Below are positions 44,811-52,702 of a stretch of DNA of 64,000 nucleotides, piece after piece. A program made the translations under genes and the position numbers. Below the pieces are notes generated by a model, which was given only the letters and a program-made list of their open reading frames with translations, had not been told where the DNA came from and did not search any database. Every line of letters begins with the position of its first letter. Position 1 is the first letter of the stretch. Source of the stretch: Chlorohelix sp037138995 (GTDB taxonomy: Bacteria; Chloroflexota; Chloroflexia; Chloroheliales; Chloroheliaceae); assembly GCF_037138995.1 (NCBI RefSeq), contig NZ_JBAXHI010000004.1, positions 110,673 to 174,672 of the forward strand, read 5' to 3'.

Positions 44811-45908
44811 ATGGTGGTGATGACAGCGAAACGCAACAACAATTCCAATACTGCCGGGACAAGGCGCGAATTGTGGCAGCAAGACGTAGGCGCGGACGAA
44901 GCTCCCACCGGGCGGCTCACTTGGATTCGCTCTGACCTGATAGACCCGAACCCACGCCAACCTCGCAAAACCCTTGACCGCGTGGCGTTAGAAGAATTGA
45001 AAGCCAGTATCGAAGCGCAAGGGATACTCCAGCCATTATTGGTGATGCGAGAAAAGCCCACCGCACCAAACGCAGATACTCGTTATACCCTTATTGCCGG
45101 ACAACGTCGCCTTACCGCTGCGCGTGAGCTTGGCAAAAAGCTAGTACCTGCGCTGATTTTGAGCGAAACCGACCCTCAAGGTTCACTGCTCAACGCTATC
45201 ACGGAAAATGTGCAACGGCGTGCGCTTGCTCCGTGGGAAGAAGGCGAAAGTTATTACATACTCGCCTCGGAGTTTAATATGACTCAGGCGGAAATCGCGC
45301 AACGGTTAGGCAAAAGCGGCGAGGCTGGCAGGGTCTATGTAGCCGAACGCATCTCTATTGCCGAGAATCTTGACCCAGAAGCACGCCGGATTTTATTGCA
45401 TCAAATCGCTGGCGGTTTGTTAGATAATTCACAACTTGTAGCTCAGGCTACGCTTGGTGATTTTATTCACAATGTTGAGCCGGGTGGAGAACTCAGCTAT
45501 GGCGTGGGAGTGGTGCGAGAGCTTTCACGCATTCCGAGAGAACGTCAGCGCGAAGCGGCAGAAGCAATTCGCACTCTGGAAACACAGTTAGGACGCAAGC
45601 CTTCCAGCAGTGAAGCCATAAAATTGCTTAAAAGCTATCGAGGCGTTAAGGCGCAACGGCGCGGCGGTGGAGAGTTAGGCGTTCGCGATTCAAAGCTTGT
45701 AATGAAAGAACATTCCAAACAAACCGAACAACCCATCCTGCCAGGTCTGAGCGAGGAAGCAGAGAACGAACCGAAGCCCTTAATACAACTGGCGGACCTT
45801 GAAATCATCCGTCGGTGGGGAGACAATGGAAAAGAAAAGCCGTTAAGCCGCGAAGAACTGATAACGCTATTGCGACAGGATTTAGAGCGGTTGGAAAGCG
45901 GCGACTGA
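44811..45908 (+). CDS. parB: Canonical ParB/Spo0J protein (ParB2)
   Basis: A 365-residue ParB. It has the full set of motifs: DPNPRQPRK, GILQPLLV, AGQRRLTAARELG (GQRR at 97-100, the CTP-binding box), AITENVQRRALAPWEEG (box II), then helix-turn-helix MTQAEIAQRLGKSGEAGRVYVAERI (parS reading head). Unlike ParB1 no insertion is seen. It follows the ATPase after 4 bases and likely shares its mRNA. A start at the ATG at 44820, right after GGTGG, is an alternative. A terminator follows. Confidence 0.92.
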   Translation: MVVMTAKRNNNSNTAGTRRELWQQDVGADEAPTGRLTWIRSDLIDPNPRQPRKTLDRVALEELKASIEAQGILQPLLVMREKPTAPNADTRYTLIAGQRRLTAARELGKKLVPALILSETDPQGSLLNAITENVQRRALAPWEEGESYYILASEFNMTQAEIAQRLGKSGEAGRVYVAERISIAENLDPEARRILLHQIAGGLLDNSQLVAQATLGDFIHNVEPGGELSYGVGVVRELSRIPRERQREAAEAIRTLETQLGRKPSSSEAIKLLKSYRGVKAQRRGGGELGVRDSKLVMKEHSKQTEQPILPGLSEEAENEPKPLIQLADLEIIRRWGDNGKEKPLSREELITLLRQDLERLESGD

Positions 45909-45921
45909 AACCAAAATAAAA

Positions 45922-45960
45922 ACAACCTCGTTTGCTTGGCGGCGAGAGGTTGTCCTTTTT
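45922..45960 (+). terminator. Terminator after parB2
   Basis: ACAACCTC pairs with GAGGTTGT around a 16-base loop and is followed by CCTTTTT, 13 bases past the parB2 stop. Confidence 0.75.
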
Positions 45961-45986
45961 CAAAGTTTAGCTTATAGCCGGGGGAA

Positions 45987-46021
45987 TTACCCGATGCGGC
46001 TGGCTTGAGTTTTACCCGATG
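45987..46021. repeat. TTACCCGATG direct repeats before the initiator gene
   Basis: TTACCCGATG occurs at 45987-45996 and 46012-46021, start-to-start 25 bases. A shorter TTACCCGA is at 46111. All lie between parB2 and the RepO-like gene, as short iterons would. Confidence 0.5.
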
Positions 46022-46162
46022 TGGGCATGCCTCTATTATACCCTGACCATGTCGCATGTCAAGCCTGTTTCATCTTCCTACCTCCGGTAGTTTATTAAGA
46101 TATGTCTTTTTTACCCGAAAAATTGGTAGATTTAGCTGAAAGATAGGTTCTGGCGAGGTTAT

Positions 46163-47116
46163 ATGGGCAAACGTTCAATAACAGAACAACCTGATAAGGG
46201 CGATTATTCGTCCGATAAGTTCGAGTTTGCGGGGTTTTCACGCCCGGAAAGCAACTATTTCCGAATGCCCAACAACTGGACGGACATCACCGCCCGCATC
46301 AACAGCCTCGCCGAACTCAAAGTAGTGGAATATATTCTCAGGCACACTTGGGGTTTCCAAGAATTCGGCATCAAACGCCGCATCACCATTGACGAGTTTA
46401 TATTCGGGCGCAAACGCATCGATGGTTCGCGCATGGATTTAGGCACACGCCTAAGCGAACAATCGGTACGCAACGGCTTGAAACAAGCCATCGAAGACGG
46501 CTTTATTTTGGAAGAGGTGGACACCCGCGACCTCGCCCGCATCAAAAAATATTACTGCTTACGTATGGTAGAACCCGCCCAACCAATTGATACAGATGAA
46601 TGTATCGAGTTGGAAGAGCGAAAAATCAAGCATAACCGCAAACCAGTAGGGGTAAAAACTTTAGACCCCAAGGTACAAGTTTTAGACCCTGAAGCCTATG
46701 ATTTAGACCTCAAGGCACAAAATTTAGACCCCCGGAGTCAAAACTTTAGACCTCGTACAGAGAAAGACAACACAAATAAACTGAATCAAAACAACCACCA
46801 CAAACAGGCGGTGGTGGAGCAATTGTTGGTTGATTATGGGGTTTCGCTAGAAGTCGCTCGTGAAATCAGCCAACATGCCAGCCTTAAAACAGTGGAAAGC
46901 TGGATGGATTACGTTGACAACGCCGAAAGAGTACGCGACCGTCCCGCTTTTCTGGTCAAAATGTTACGCTCTACCGACAAGCCGGTTTCATCGCGACCCA
47001 CGGGACGCGCTCAAAATAATGCTGGAATTAATTATTCGGCTTATACCAATCCGGACGGCAAATATCACTACTTGCTGAAAAACTCTAACAGCCTGTCCTA
47101 TTCGGATGAGGAGTAA
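46163..47116 (+). CDS. RepO/lambda-O-like replication initiator
   Basis: A 317-residue protein. Residues ~25-130 look like the winged-helix DNA-binding domain of phage replication protein O: YFRMPNNWTDITARINSLAELKVVEYILRHTWG, then RISIDEF-like strand, LSEQSVRNGLKQAIEDGFI. The middle (~166-195) is a run of LDP/LDL repeats encoded by five direct DNA repeats. The last ~90 residues are helical, then disordered. The N-terminal domain would bind the repeats and load a helicase, as lambda O does; that is inferred by analogy. It has GAGG upstream of the ATG. No helicase or loader gene was recognised beside it, apart from the AAA ATPase upstream. Confidence 0.75.
   Translation: MGKRSITEQPDKGDYSSDKFEFAGFSRPESNYFRMPNNWTDITARINSLAELKVVEYILRHTWGFQEFGIKRRITIDEFIFGRKRIDGSRMDLGTRLSEQSVRNGLKQAIEDGFILEEVDTRDLARIKKYYCLRMVEPAQPIDTDECIELEERKIKHNRKPVGVKTLDPKVQVLDPEAYDLDLKAQNLDPRSQNFRPRTEKDNTNKLNQNNHHKQAVVEQLLVDYGVSLEVAREISQHASLKTVESWMDYVDNAERVRDRPAFLVKMLRSTDKPVSSRPTGRAQNNAGINYSAYTNPDGKYHYLLKNSNSLSYSDEE
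46660..46752. repeat. Five TTTAGACC iterons within the initiator gene
   Basis: TTTAGACC begins at 46660, 46681, 46702, 46723 and 46745: spacings of 21, 21, 21 and 22. Surrounding bases are similar too (AA before, CC after). In the first four copies the frame reads L-D-P or L-D-L; the fifth is shifted one base and reads F-R-P. This embeds an iteron array in the gene of the presumed initiator, as oriLambda lies in the O gene. Confidence 0.85.
46992..47009. repeat. 18-bp repeat copy C
   Basis: CGCGACCCACGGGACGCG, identical to copies A and B, placed in the 3' part of the RepO-like coding region (codons for S-R-P-T-G-R), then CTCAAAAT. The flanking CAAAT-like bases resemble those of the other copies. 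Confidence 0.85.
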
Positions 47117-47273
47117 TTGGTATTCTCTCAATAAATAGGGGCAAGCGCAGTGAAAATCTTCACAATTGAACCTAAAGTAACCCCAATTTTGCGGGTTCTC
47201 CCAGAATTATTGAAAGGATAAAGAAAATAATCACACAAGAACAGGAGCGTTTTGTGCCGCCCTTCCTTGAGCC

Positions 47274-50200
47274 TCAGTTCGCGTTATCAGAATCGTCGCG
47301 AGATTTTTCCATCGCCAATTTAACCAGAAGCTTTTGTAAATCACTCATATGGTACGGCTTTGGTAGTACCGCCTTGAAACCATATTGCTGATAATCAGAC
47401 ATTATGGGGTCATTGGAGTAACCGCTACAAACCACCGCCTGAACCTGTGGGTCAAGCTCTAACAGCTTTACCATAGTCTGTTTGCCGCCTAATCCACCCG
47501 GAATAGTCAGGTCGAGTAGCACTACATCGAAGGGATGTTTCGTTTCGAGAGCGGCACGATAAAGCTGGCAGGCTTCCTCCCCTTCTTCGGCTACCTCTAC
47601 CTTATGCCCTAACCTCTGCAAATATTGCTTTACCAAAGTTCTCAGCAAATGTTCGTCATCCATCACTAATATTCTCATGTAAGCAGTTGTAGTTGTGGGA
47701 GCGTAACTCGAAACCGATGCAACCTGATTTATAGACAGTTCCGATTGTTGGTTGGAAACAGGCAGATAAATGGTAAAGGTCGTACCCTTTCCTACCACGC
47801 TTTCTACCTCCATATGTCCGCTATGTTGTCGGATGATGGAATGGCAAACCGACAGCCCCAGCCCATTACCCGATTTCTTGGTGGTAAAATAGGGGTCAAA
47901 TATCTTGGAAAGATTTTCAGAGCTGATGCCCCCTCCCTCATCTCGCAAGATGACCTGTACATACCTACCCGCCGTCACACCCGGCAACGTGCCTTCCGCT
48001 AACTGCAAGTTCTTGGCTGAGATGGTAAGTATGCCCCCGTGCGGCATTGCCTGAACAGCATTCAATACCAAATTATGAACGACCTGCCCTAATTGTCCGG
48101 CATCTGCATCTACCGTGTACAAATCCTCTGGCAGTTCAAATACCGGCTTTACGCTCGTACCGTGTAACATAAAACGGGTGGCTTCTTCAATTATCGGAGG
48201 AAGCGCAATGGTTGTCTTAACCGGGCGACCCCCTTTAGCAAAGGTCAAAAGCTGTACTGTCAGTCCGCGAGCGCGGAGGGTAGCAGCTTGAGCCTGATTA
48301 ATAAAGTCTTCCAGTTCGGTAGAATGGGGCAACTCGCTATTTTCAAGGTAATATTTACTGAGGTCGAGGTAGCCGGTTATCCCCGCCAGCAAGTTGTTAA
48401 AATCATGTGCCAAGCCCCCCGCGAACACGCCTAGCGATTCTAGTTTTGCCGATTTCTGCGCTTCTTGTTCCAACTTTAACTGCGCGGTAACATCCCGAAA
48501 GACCAACACTGCCCCAATAATATTGCTCTTTTGGTCTCGAATAGGGGCGCAGCTATCCATAATGACACGCTCAACCCCATCACGAGCTACCAGCAAGGTG
48601 TGGTTTTCCAACATAATTATCCGACCGCTATTTAGGGTTTCCCGGACGGGGCTTTCACGATGTTGGCGGGTTTCTTCATTCAAAAGGCTGAACACCGTAT
48701 CCAGCGGAAGCCCGATTGCATCAGTGTGGCTCCAACCCGTCAACTCCTCCGCTACCCGATTGATGAGCGTAATATTGCCCTTCAAATCAGTGGTGATTAC
48801 GCCATCACCGATAGAGCGCAGGGTCACGGAAAGCCGCTCTTTTTCATCCGCTAGTGCTTCATCCGCTTGTACCCGCTCTGTAATATCTATCACCACACCG
48901 CCTATCAAAGGCGGGTTGGATGAATCGCGGAGTGGGAATTTAGTAGTCAGCGCGTAGCCGGTAGAGCCATCCCCCCGTATATAAAGCTCTTGTGTTTCAA
49001 ACGGTTTATCGGTTTCAAAAACTTTTAGGTTGTCTAAGCGGTACTGTTCCGCCATTTCTTCAGGGAATAATTCGAGGACGGTTTTACCTATAACCCGTTC
49101 CTTTTCATGCCCGGTCATGCGAGCGAAAGATTTGTTTACATAGCGAAACTCCCCTTCAACATCCGCTATCCAAGCAAGCATAGGGCTATTGTCCATAAAA
49201 GCTTGGAAACGCGCCTCGCTTCGGTGTAATGCTTCTTCAGCCTGTTTGCGCTCGGTTATATCGTGAGAAATTGCAGAGGCACCAATGATATTTCCGGCAG
49301 CATCCTTCAGCGGTGAAATGCTTAGCGAAACTTCAATCTCAGTGCCGTCTTTGCACAGGCGCAGCGTCTCATACCGATTAATATGCTCTCCTCGTCGAAT
49401 AGTATCCAATAGGGGAGGCATTTCATCTTTACGATTTGGAAGAACCAACAGATTGATAGAACGCCCAATTATTTCCTCAGCGGTATAGCCATACATTCTG
49501 GTTGCGCCCTCATTCCAACTCAGAATTACCCCCTCTAGCGTTTTACTGATAATGGCATCCTCGGAATATTCCACGATAGCAGCCAGCTGCGCCTGCGTTT
49601 GAATGGCTTTTTTAAGCGCGGTAATATCCTGAAGCATGGATAGCATCACCGTTTCCCCGCCTAGTTCCACCAAATCAATGGAAATCAGCGTCTGAATTAT
49701 TTGCCCATCTCGGCGCTTTAGAGACGTTTCAAGTGCATGAACGCTGCCCTCTTTAAGAAGAAGCTCTTGAAGCTGCTTTCTAGCTTCATAATCAGCCCAC
49801 ATACCCAGTTCGGCTGAAGTGCGCCCGATTATCTCCTCTTTGCTATAACCAAAAAGCTCTGCGGTATTATTATTAACATCGAGGATAAGACCTTCTGCGA
49901 TAGTGGAAAGAATAGTCGCTATCGGGCTAGACTGGAATATTTTGGAGAATTTTGCCTCGCTCTCCTGCAAAGCCCTCTCCGCCAATTTGCGCTCGGTTAC
50001 ATCCCGGAAATAAACCGAAACCCCGCCTGCCGCCGGATAAACGCTGACCTCGACCCACTGCTGGAGTAAAACAGAAAAAGTCTCAAATTTAACCGGAATC
50101 TGCTCGGTAAGAACTTGGCGCAAATGCTGATACGGAGCCAAACCAACCATCTGCGGGAATATGTCCCAGATACGTTTGCCTAGCAAATCCTCTCGCCGCT

Positions 50201-51488
50201 TTTGCCACAATTGTTCGGTTTTACTATTTACATAGGTGAACCGCTCCTCGGAGTCCAGCGCGTAGAAAGCGTCACTAATGCTTTCGAGAATATTCACTGT
50301 GCGTAGGTTAGACCTCTCCAATGATTGCGCAGACCGTAGGCGCTCGGTAATATCCTGAAGTTGGGATAGCACAAGGGTTTTCCCGTTAAGCTCTAGTAAC
50401 TCATAGGATGCTAGAGTGTGAATTACTTCTCCGTCCCGCCGCTTGAAAGAAACTTCAAACCCATTAAGATGACCATCTTTACGAAGACGTTCTGCAATAT
50501 ACTGTCTAGATTCGGGGGTAACCCAAATATCAAGTTCAACAGAGGTATGACCGACCATTTCTGTTCTGGTGTATCCGAAAAGCCCTAGAGTAGTGGTATT
50601 AACATCAAGAATACGACCTTCTGCGATGGTGGAAATAAAGGCGGCAACCGGGCTGGATTGGAATATTTTGGAGAATTTTGCCTCGCTCTCCCGCAAGGAA
50701 GCCTCCAACAGTTCATGTTCGGTTATATCGCGGAAGATGATGCTGGTTCGCGCTTCTCCATTAGCGTTGGTGAAAATTCTGGAAGCTAGGCCGACTTCAA
50801 TTTTGACTCCATCCTTGCGGATAAAAGTCAGAACGCCCACGGCAAAGCCTTTTAGGATGCGCTGTTCCAGATATTCTGACAAGCGTGGATCGGATGTGTC
50901 CACTATGCCACCTCGACCCCCCGCTATTAATTCCTCTCTACTAAATCCCAGAATTCGGCAAGCAGCAGGGTTAGCGTCCAGAATGCCGCCATCCGGCGCA
51001 GTTAGCATTAAGCCGTCCATGCTGTTCTCAAAGAAAGTGTGGTAGATTTGCTCCGATTCTTGCAACAATCCTGTGGGTTGTGGGCTTTTGGGTATATCAA
51101 TCTCTTTGCTCGCATCTTTCTGGAGAAAAACTAACAGCGAACCCTCAGCAGGATAAATTTGCACATCCAGATAGCTTTGCAACGGCGGGTAGTATTCCAC
51201 AAAGTGGGCGGAGGTCTGTTCTTCCATAGCTCGCCGAAAATGCTGCTCAAATTGGGTATTGCCAAACGCTGGAAACGTACTCCAGAAATTTCCCCCCATT
51301 AATTCGGCGGCGTTACATATCAGCAGATTCGCCACAGATTGATTGAGATAGCGAAATTGCCAACCGGAATCAAGCGCTATGACAGCAGTTTGCAAATTAT
51401 CCAACAGGGTAGGTAATATCATTCCGTTAGTAGGGCTAGAGTGCTGTAGAGGTGATTCTTGGTCGAATGGTTGGTGCATGTTAGACAT
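47274..51488 (-). CDS. Multi-PAS hybrid histidine kinase with receiver
   Basis: A 1404-residue soluble sensor kinase. About eight PAS/PAC modules fill residues ~25-1010. HisKA follows with acceptor His1028 in AHDFNN, then HATPase_c (HNLVLNAVQAM; GNGLGLS) and a C-terminal receiver with Asp1326 in VVLLDLT and LPKPY. Two PAS modules (about 265-390 and 510-630) are near copies, both starting ESEAKFSKIFQSSP, a sign of recent internal duplication. No membrane helices. Many PAS modules probably sense redox, oxygen or ligands, but the cue is unknown. The 5' neighbour is a Pro-rich DUF4870 gene. Confidence 0.92.
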   Translation of the reverse strand: MSNMHQPFDQESPLQHSSPTNGMILPTLLDNLQTAVIALDSGWQFRYLNQSVANLLICNAAELMGGNFWSTFPAFGNTQFEQHFRRAMEEQTSAHFVEYYPPLQSYLDVQIYPAEGSLLVFLQKDASKEIDIPKSPQPTGLLQESEQIYHTFFENSMDGLMLTAPDGGILDANPAACRILGFSREELIAGGRGGIVDTSDPRLSEYLEQRILKGFAVGVLTFIRKDGVKIEVGLASRIFTNANGEARTSIIFRDITEHELLEASLRESEAKFSKIFQSSPVAAFISTIAEGRILDVNTTTLGLFGYTRTEMVGHTSVELDIWVTPESRQYIAERLRKDGHLNGFEVSFKRRDGEVIHTLASYELLELNGKTLVLSQLQDITERLRSAQSLERSNLRTVNILESISDAFYALDSEERFTYVNSKTEQLWQKRREDLLGKRIWDIFPQMVGLAPYQHLRQVLTEQIPVKFETFSVLLQQWVEVSVYPAAGGVSVYFRDVTERKLAERALQESEAKFSKIFQSSPIATILSTIAEGLILDVNNNTAELFGYSKEEIIGRTSAELGMWADYEARKQLQELLLKEGSVHALETSLKRRDGQIIQTLISIDLVELGGETVMLSMLQDITALKKAIQTQAQLAAIVEYSEDAIISKTLEGVILSWNEGATRMYGYTAEEIIGRSINLLVLPNRKDEMPPLLDTIRRGEHINRYETLRLCKDGTEIEVSLSISPLKDAAGNIIGASAISHDITERKQAEEALHRSEARFQAFMDNSPMLAWIADVEGEFRYVNKSFARMTGHEKERVIGKTVLELFPEEMAEQYRLDNLKVFETDKPFETQELYIRGDGSTGYALTTKFPLRDSSNPPLIGGVVIDITERVQADEALADEKERLSVTLRSIGDGVITTDLKGNITLINRVAEELTGWSHTDAIGLPLDTVFSLLNEETRQHRESPVRETLNSGRIIMLENHTLLVARDGVERVIMDSCAPIRDQKSNIIGAVLVFRDVTAQLKLEQEAQKSAKLESLGVFAGGLAHDFNNLLAGITGYLDLSKYYLENSELPHSTELEDFINQAQAATLRARGLTVQLLTFAKGGRPVKTTIALPPIIEEATRFMLHGTSVKPVFELPEDLYTVDADAGQLGQVVHNLVLNAVQAMPHGGILTISAKNLQLAEGTLPGVTAGRYVQVILRDEGGGISSENLSKIFDPYFTTKKSGNGLGLSVCHSIIRQHSGHMEVESVVGKGTTFTIYLPVSNQQSELSINQVASVSSYAPTTTTAYMRILVMDDEHLLRTLVKQYLQRLGHKVEVAEEGEEACQLYRAALETKHPFDVVLLDLTIPGGLGGKQTMVKLLELDPQVQAVVCSGYSNDPIMSDYQQYGFKAVLPKPYHMSDLQKLLVKLAMEKSRDDSDNAN
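49933..50691. repeat. Direct repeat pair in the PAS kinase gene
   Basis: A 33-base identical stretch lies at 49933-49965 and again at 50659-50691, both coding for the start of a PAS module. It documents a tandem PAS duplication and could recombine. Confidence 0.8.
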
Positions 51489-51636
51489 AAACGTTAACTC
51501 TTTAAGGGGAGTAATAGCTAAAATATATTTGTTTGTATAAAAATTATAGCATATAGTACCAGTCCTTAAATAGTGTCAATCAAGGGTTGCTGCAAGAAAC
51601 GTTTTTAGGCATGTAGCATGTGGTGTCCTTTTCAAA

Positions 51637-51669
51637 TAAAAAAAGCACGCCCCTATACAGAGCGTGCCA
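51637..51669 (-). terminator. Terminator of the DUF4870 gene
   Basis: On the minus strand GCACGC and GCGTGC form the stem around an 11-base loop and are followed by seven T. It lies 15 bases after the stop of the gene ending at 51684. Confidence 0.85.
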
Positions 51670-51683
51670 AGCGTATTGCGTTA

Positions 51684-52310
51684 TTATTGCTTCAAGAAGG
51701 TGGGGTAATTCTTCTCGGCAAGGTCGCCGATAATCGGCAATTTAACATACTTGCCGGACATCGACTGGATAATCATATAGATAATCAGTGCGAAGTAGCC
51801 CAAACCTACAAAGATACCAGCGATAGAAATAATCGTTCCGATAACCGGTATAAAGCCCAGTATAGCGCTGGCAATGTTCCACGCAAAAAGGGTTACACCC
51901 ATGATAAAAGCTTGCATCGCGTTGAAGCGCACGAAGCGGTTTTGCTTCTCAATGGCGAGGATTACGATACCACCAACCAAAGAAAAGAGGTACGCCAGCA
52001 AACAGGCAATGTTGGGTTGCAAGCCGCTATTGTAAGGCTCGCTGATGTTTGGCTGCCCGCCCGGAGGCGCATAATAACCCTGCCCACCTCCATAGGGAGG
52101 TTGTCCGTATTGTTGCGGGGGTTGCTGTCCGTATTGAGGTGGCGGCGCGTATTGGGGAGGCTGGGGCTGCCCATATTGGGGTGGTTGCTGTCCGTATTGA
52201 GGTGGCGGCGCATAGGGAGGCTGGGGCTGCCCATATTGAGGCGGTTGCCCATAGGGTGGTTGACCGTTAGGCGGTTGCGGTGGCGGAGGACCGGGAGGGA
52301 ACTGAGACAT
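51684..52310 (-). CDS. DUF4870 membrane protein with PQYGQP repeats
   Basis: A 208-residue membrane protein. The first ~85 residues are Pro/Gln/Tyr/Gly-rich (PPQYGQP, PPYAPPPQYGQ) built from a 63-base tandem unit. The rest is a DUF4870-like domain with three helices: NIACLLAYLFSLVGGIVILAIEKQNRFVRFNAMQAFIMG is its signature. The function is unknown, and the disordered tail might drive self-assembly. Compare the TM2 gene at 20099 with the same plan. Confidence 0.88.
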   Translation of the reverse strand: MSQFPPGPPPPQPPNGQPPYGQPPQYGQPQPPYAPPPQYGQQPPQYGQPQPPQYAPPPQYGQQPPQQYGQPPYGGGQGYYAPPGGQPNISEPYNSGLQPNIACLLAYLFSLVGGIVILAIEKQNRFVRFNAMQAFIMGVTLFAWNIASAILGFIPVIGTIISIAGIFVGLGYFALIIYMIIQSMSGKYVKLPIIGDLAEKNYPTFLKQ

Positions 52311-52702
52311 GGCTTTTCCTTTCCTTTAATGTTCCGAACAAACTGCTACCAATAGCGTCAGTTAAAATATAAGTTCTCTGATTAAAGATACCAGTTTATA
52401 TTATCCGATTCTAACGCAAAATAATAGGGGTGCTTTAATCTCCCATCACACATTACGATACAACCGTGCCTTTTTATTATAGGCTATTTCTCAAATTGAA
52501 CTATGAACTTTGTCACTTTTGACCGGAGTGGATACCGACTTATTGATATTCCCAATGCCTTTGATTAAATATTTATTGCCAACAACGTTGTGCAATTGGT
52601 AAGAATTTGCCTTGATACCCATTCACCAAAGTGCTACAATTTTCACGATTGCTTTACGTGCCTTTTTCCAGATATATATTTTAACGTGTTCAGGAGGATG
52701 AT
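52311..52702. other. Divergent promoter gap before the acyl-CoA ligase gene
   Basis: About 392 bases of AT-rich sequence. Contains TTGATA (52612) with TACAAT (52635), 17-base spacer and TG extension, the promoter of the ligase gene. A promoter for the DUF4870 gene must lie here too, but none stands out. Confidence 0.6.
52612..52640 (+). promoter_or_regulatory. Promoter of the acyl-CoA ligase gene
   Basis: TTGATA, 17 bases, TACAAT with TGC extension. About 62 bases upstream of the GTG start; AGGAGG follows at 52692. Confidence 0.6.

Noticed and set aside
52082..52260. Tandem 63-base units as a CRISPR or non-coding repeat
   Set aside because: They encode the PQYGQP repeats of the DUF4870 protein in frame.
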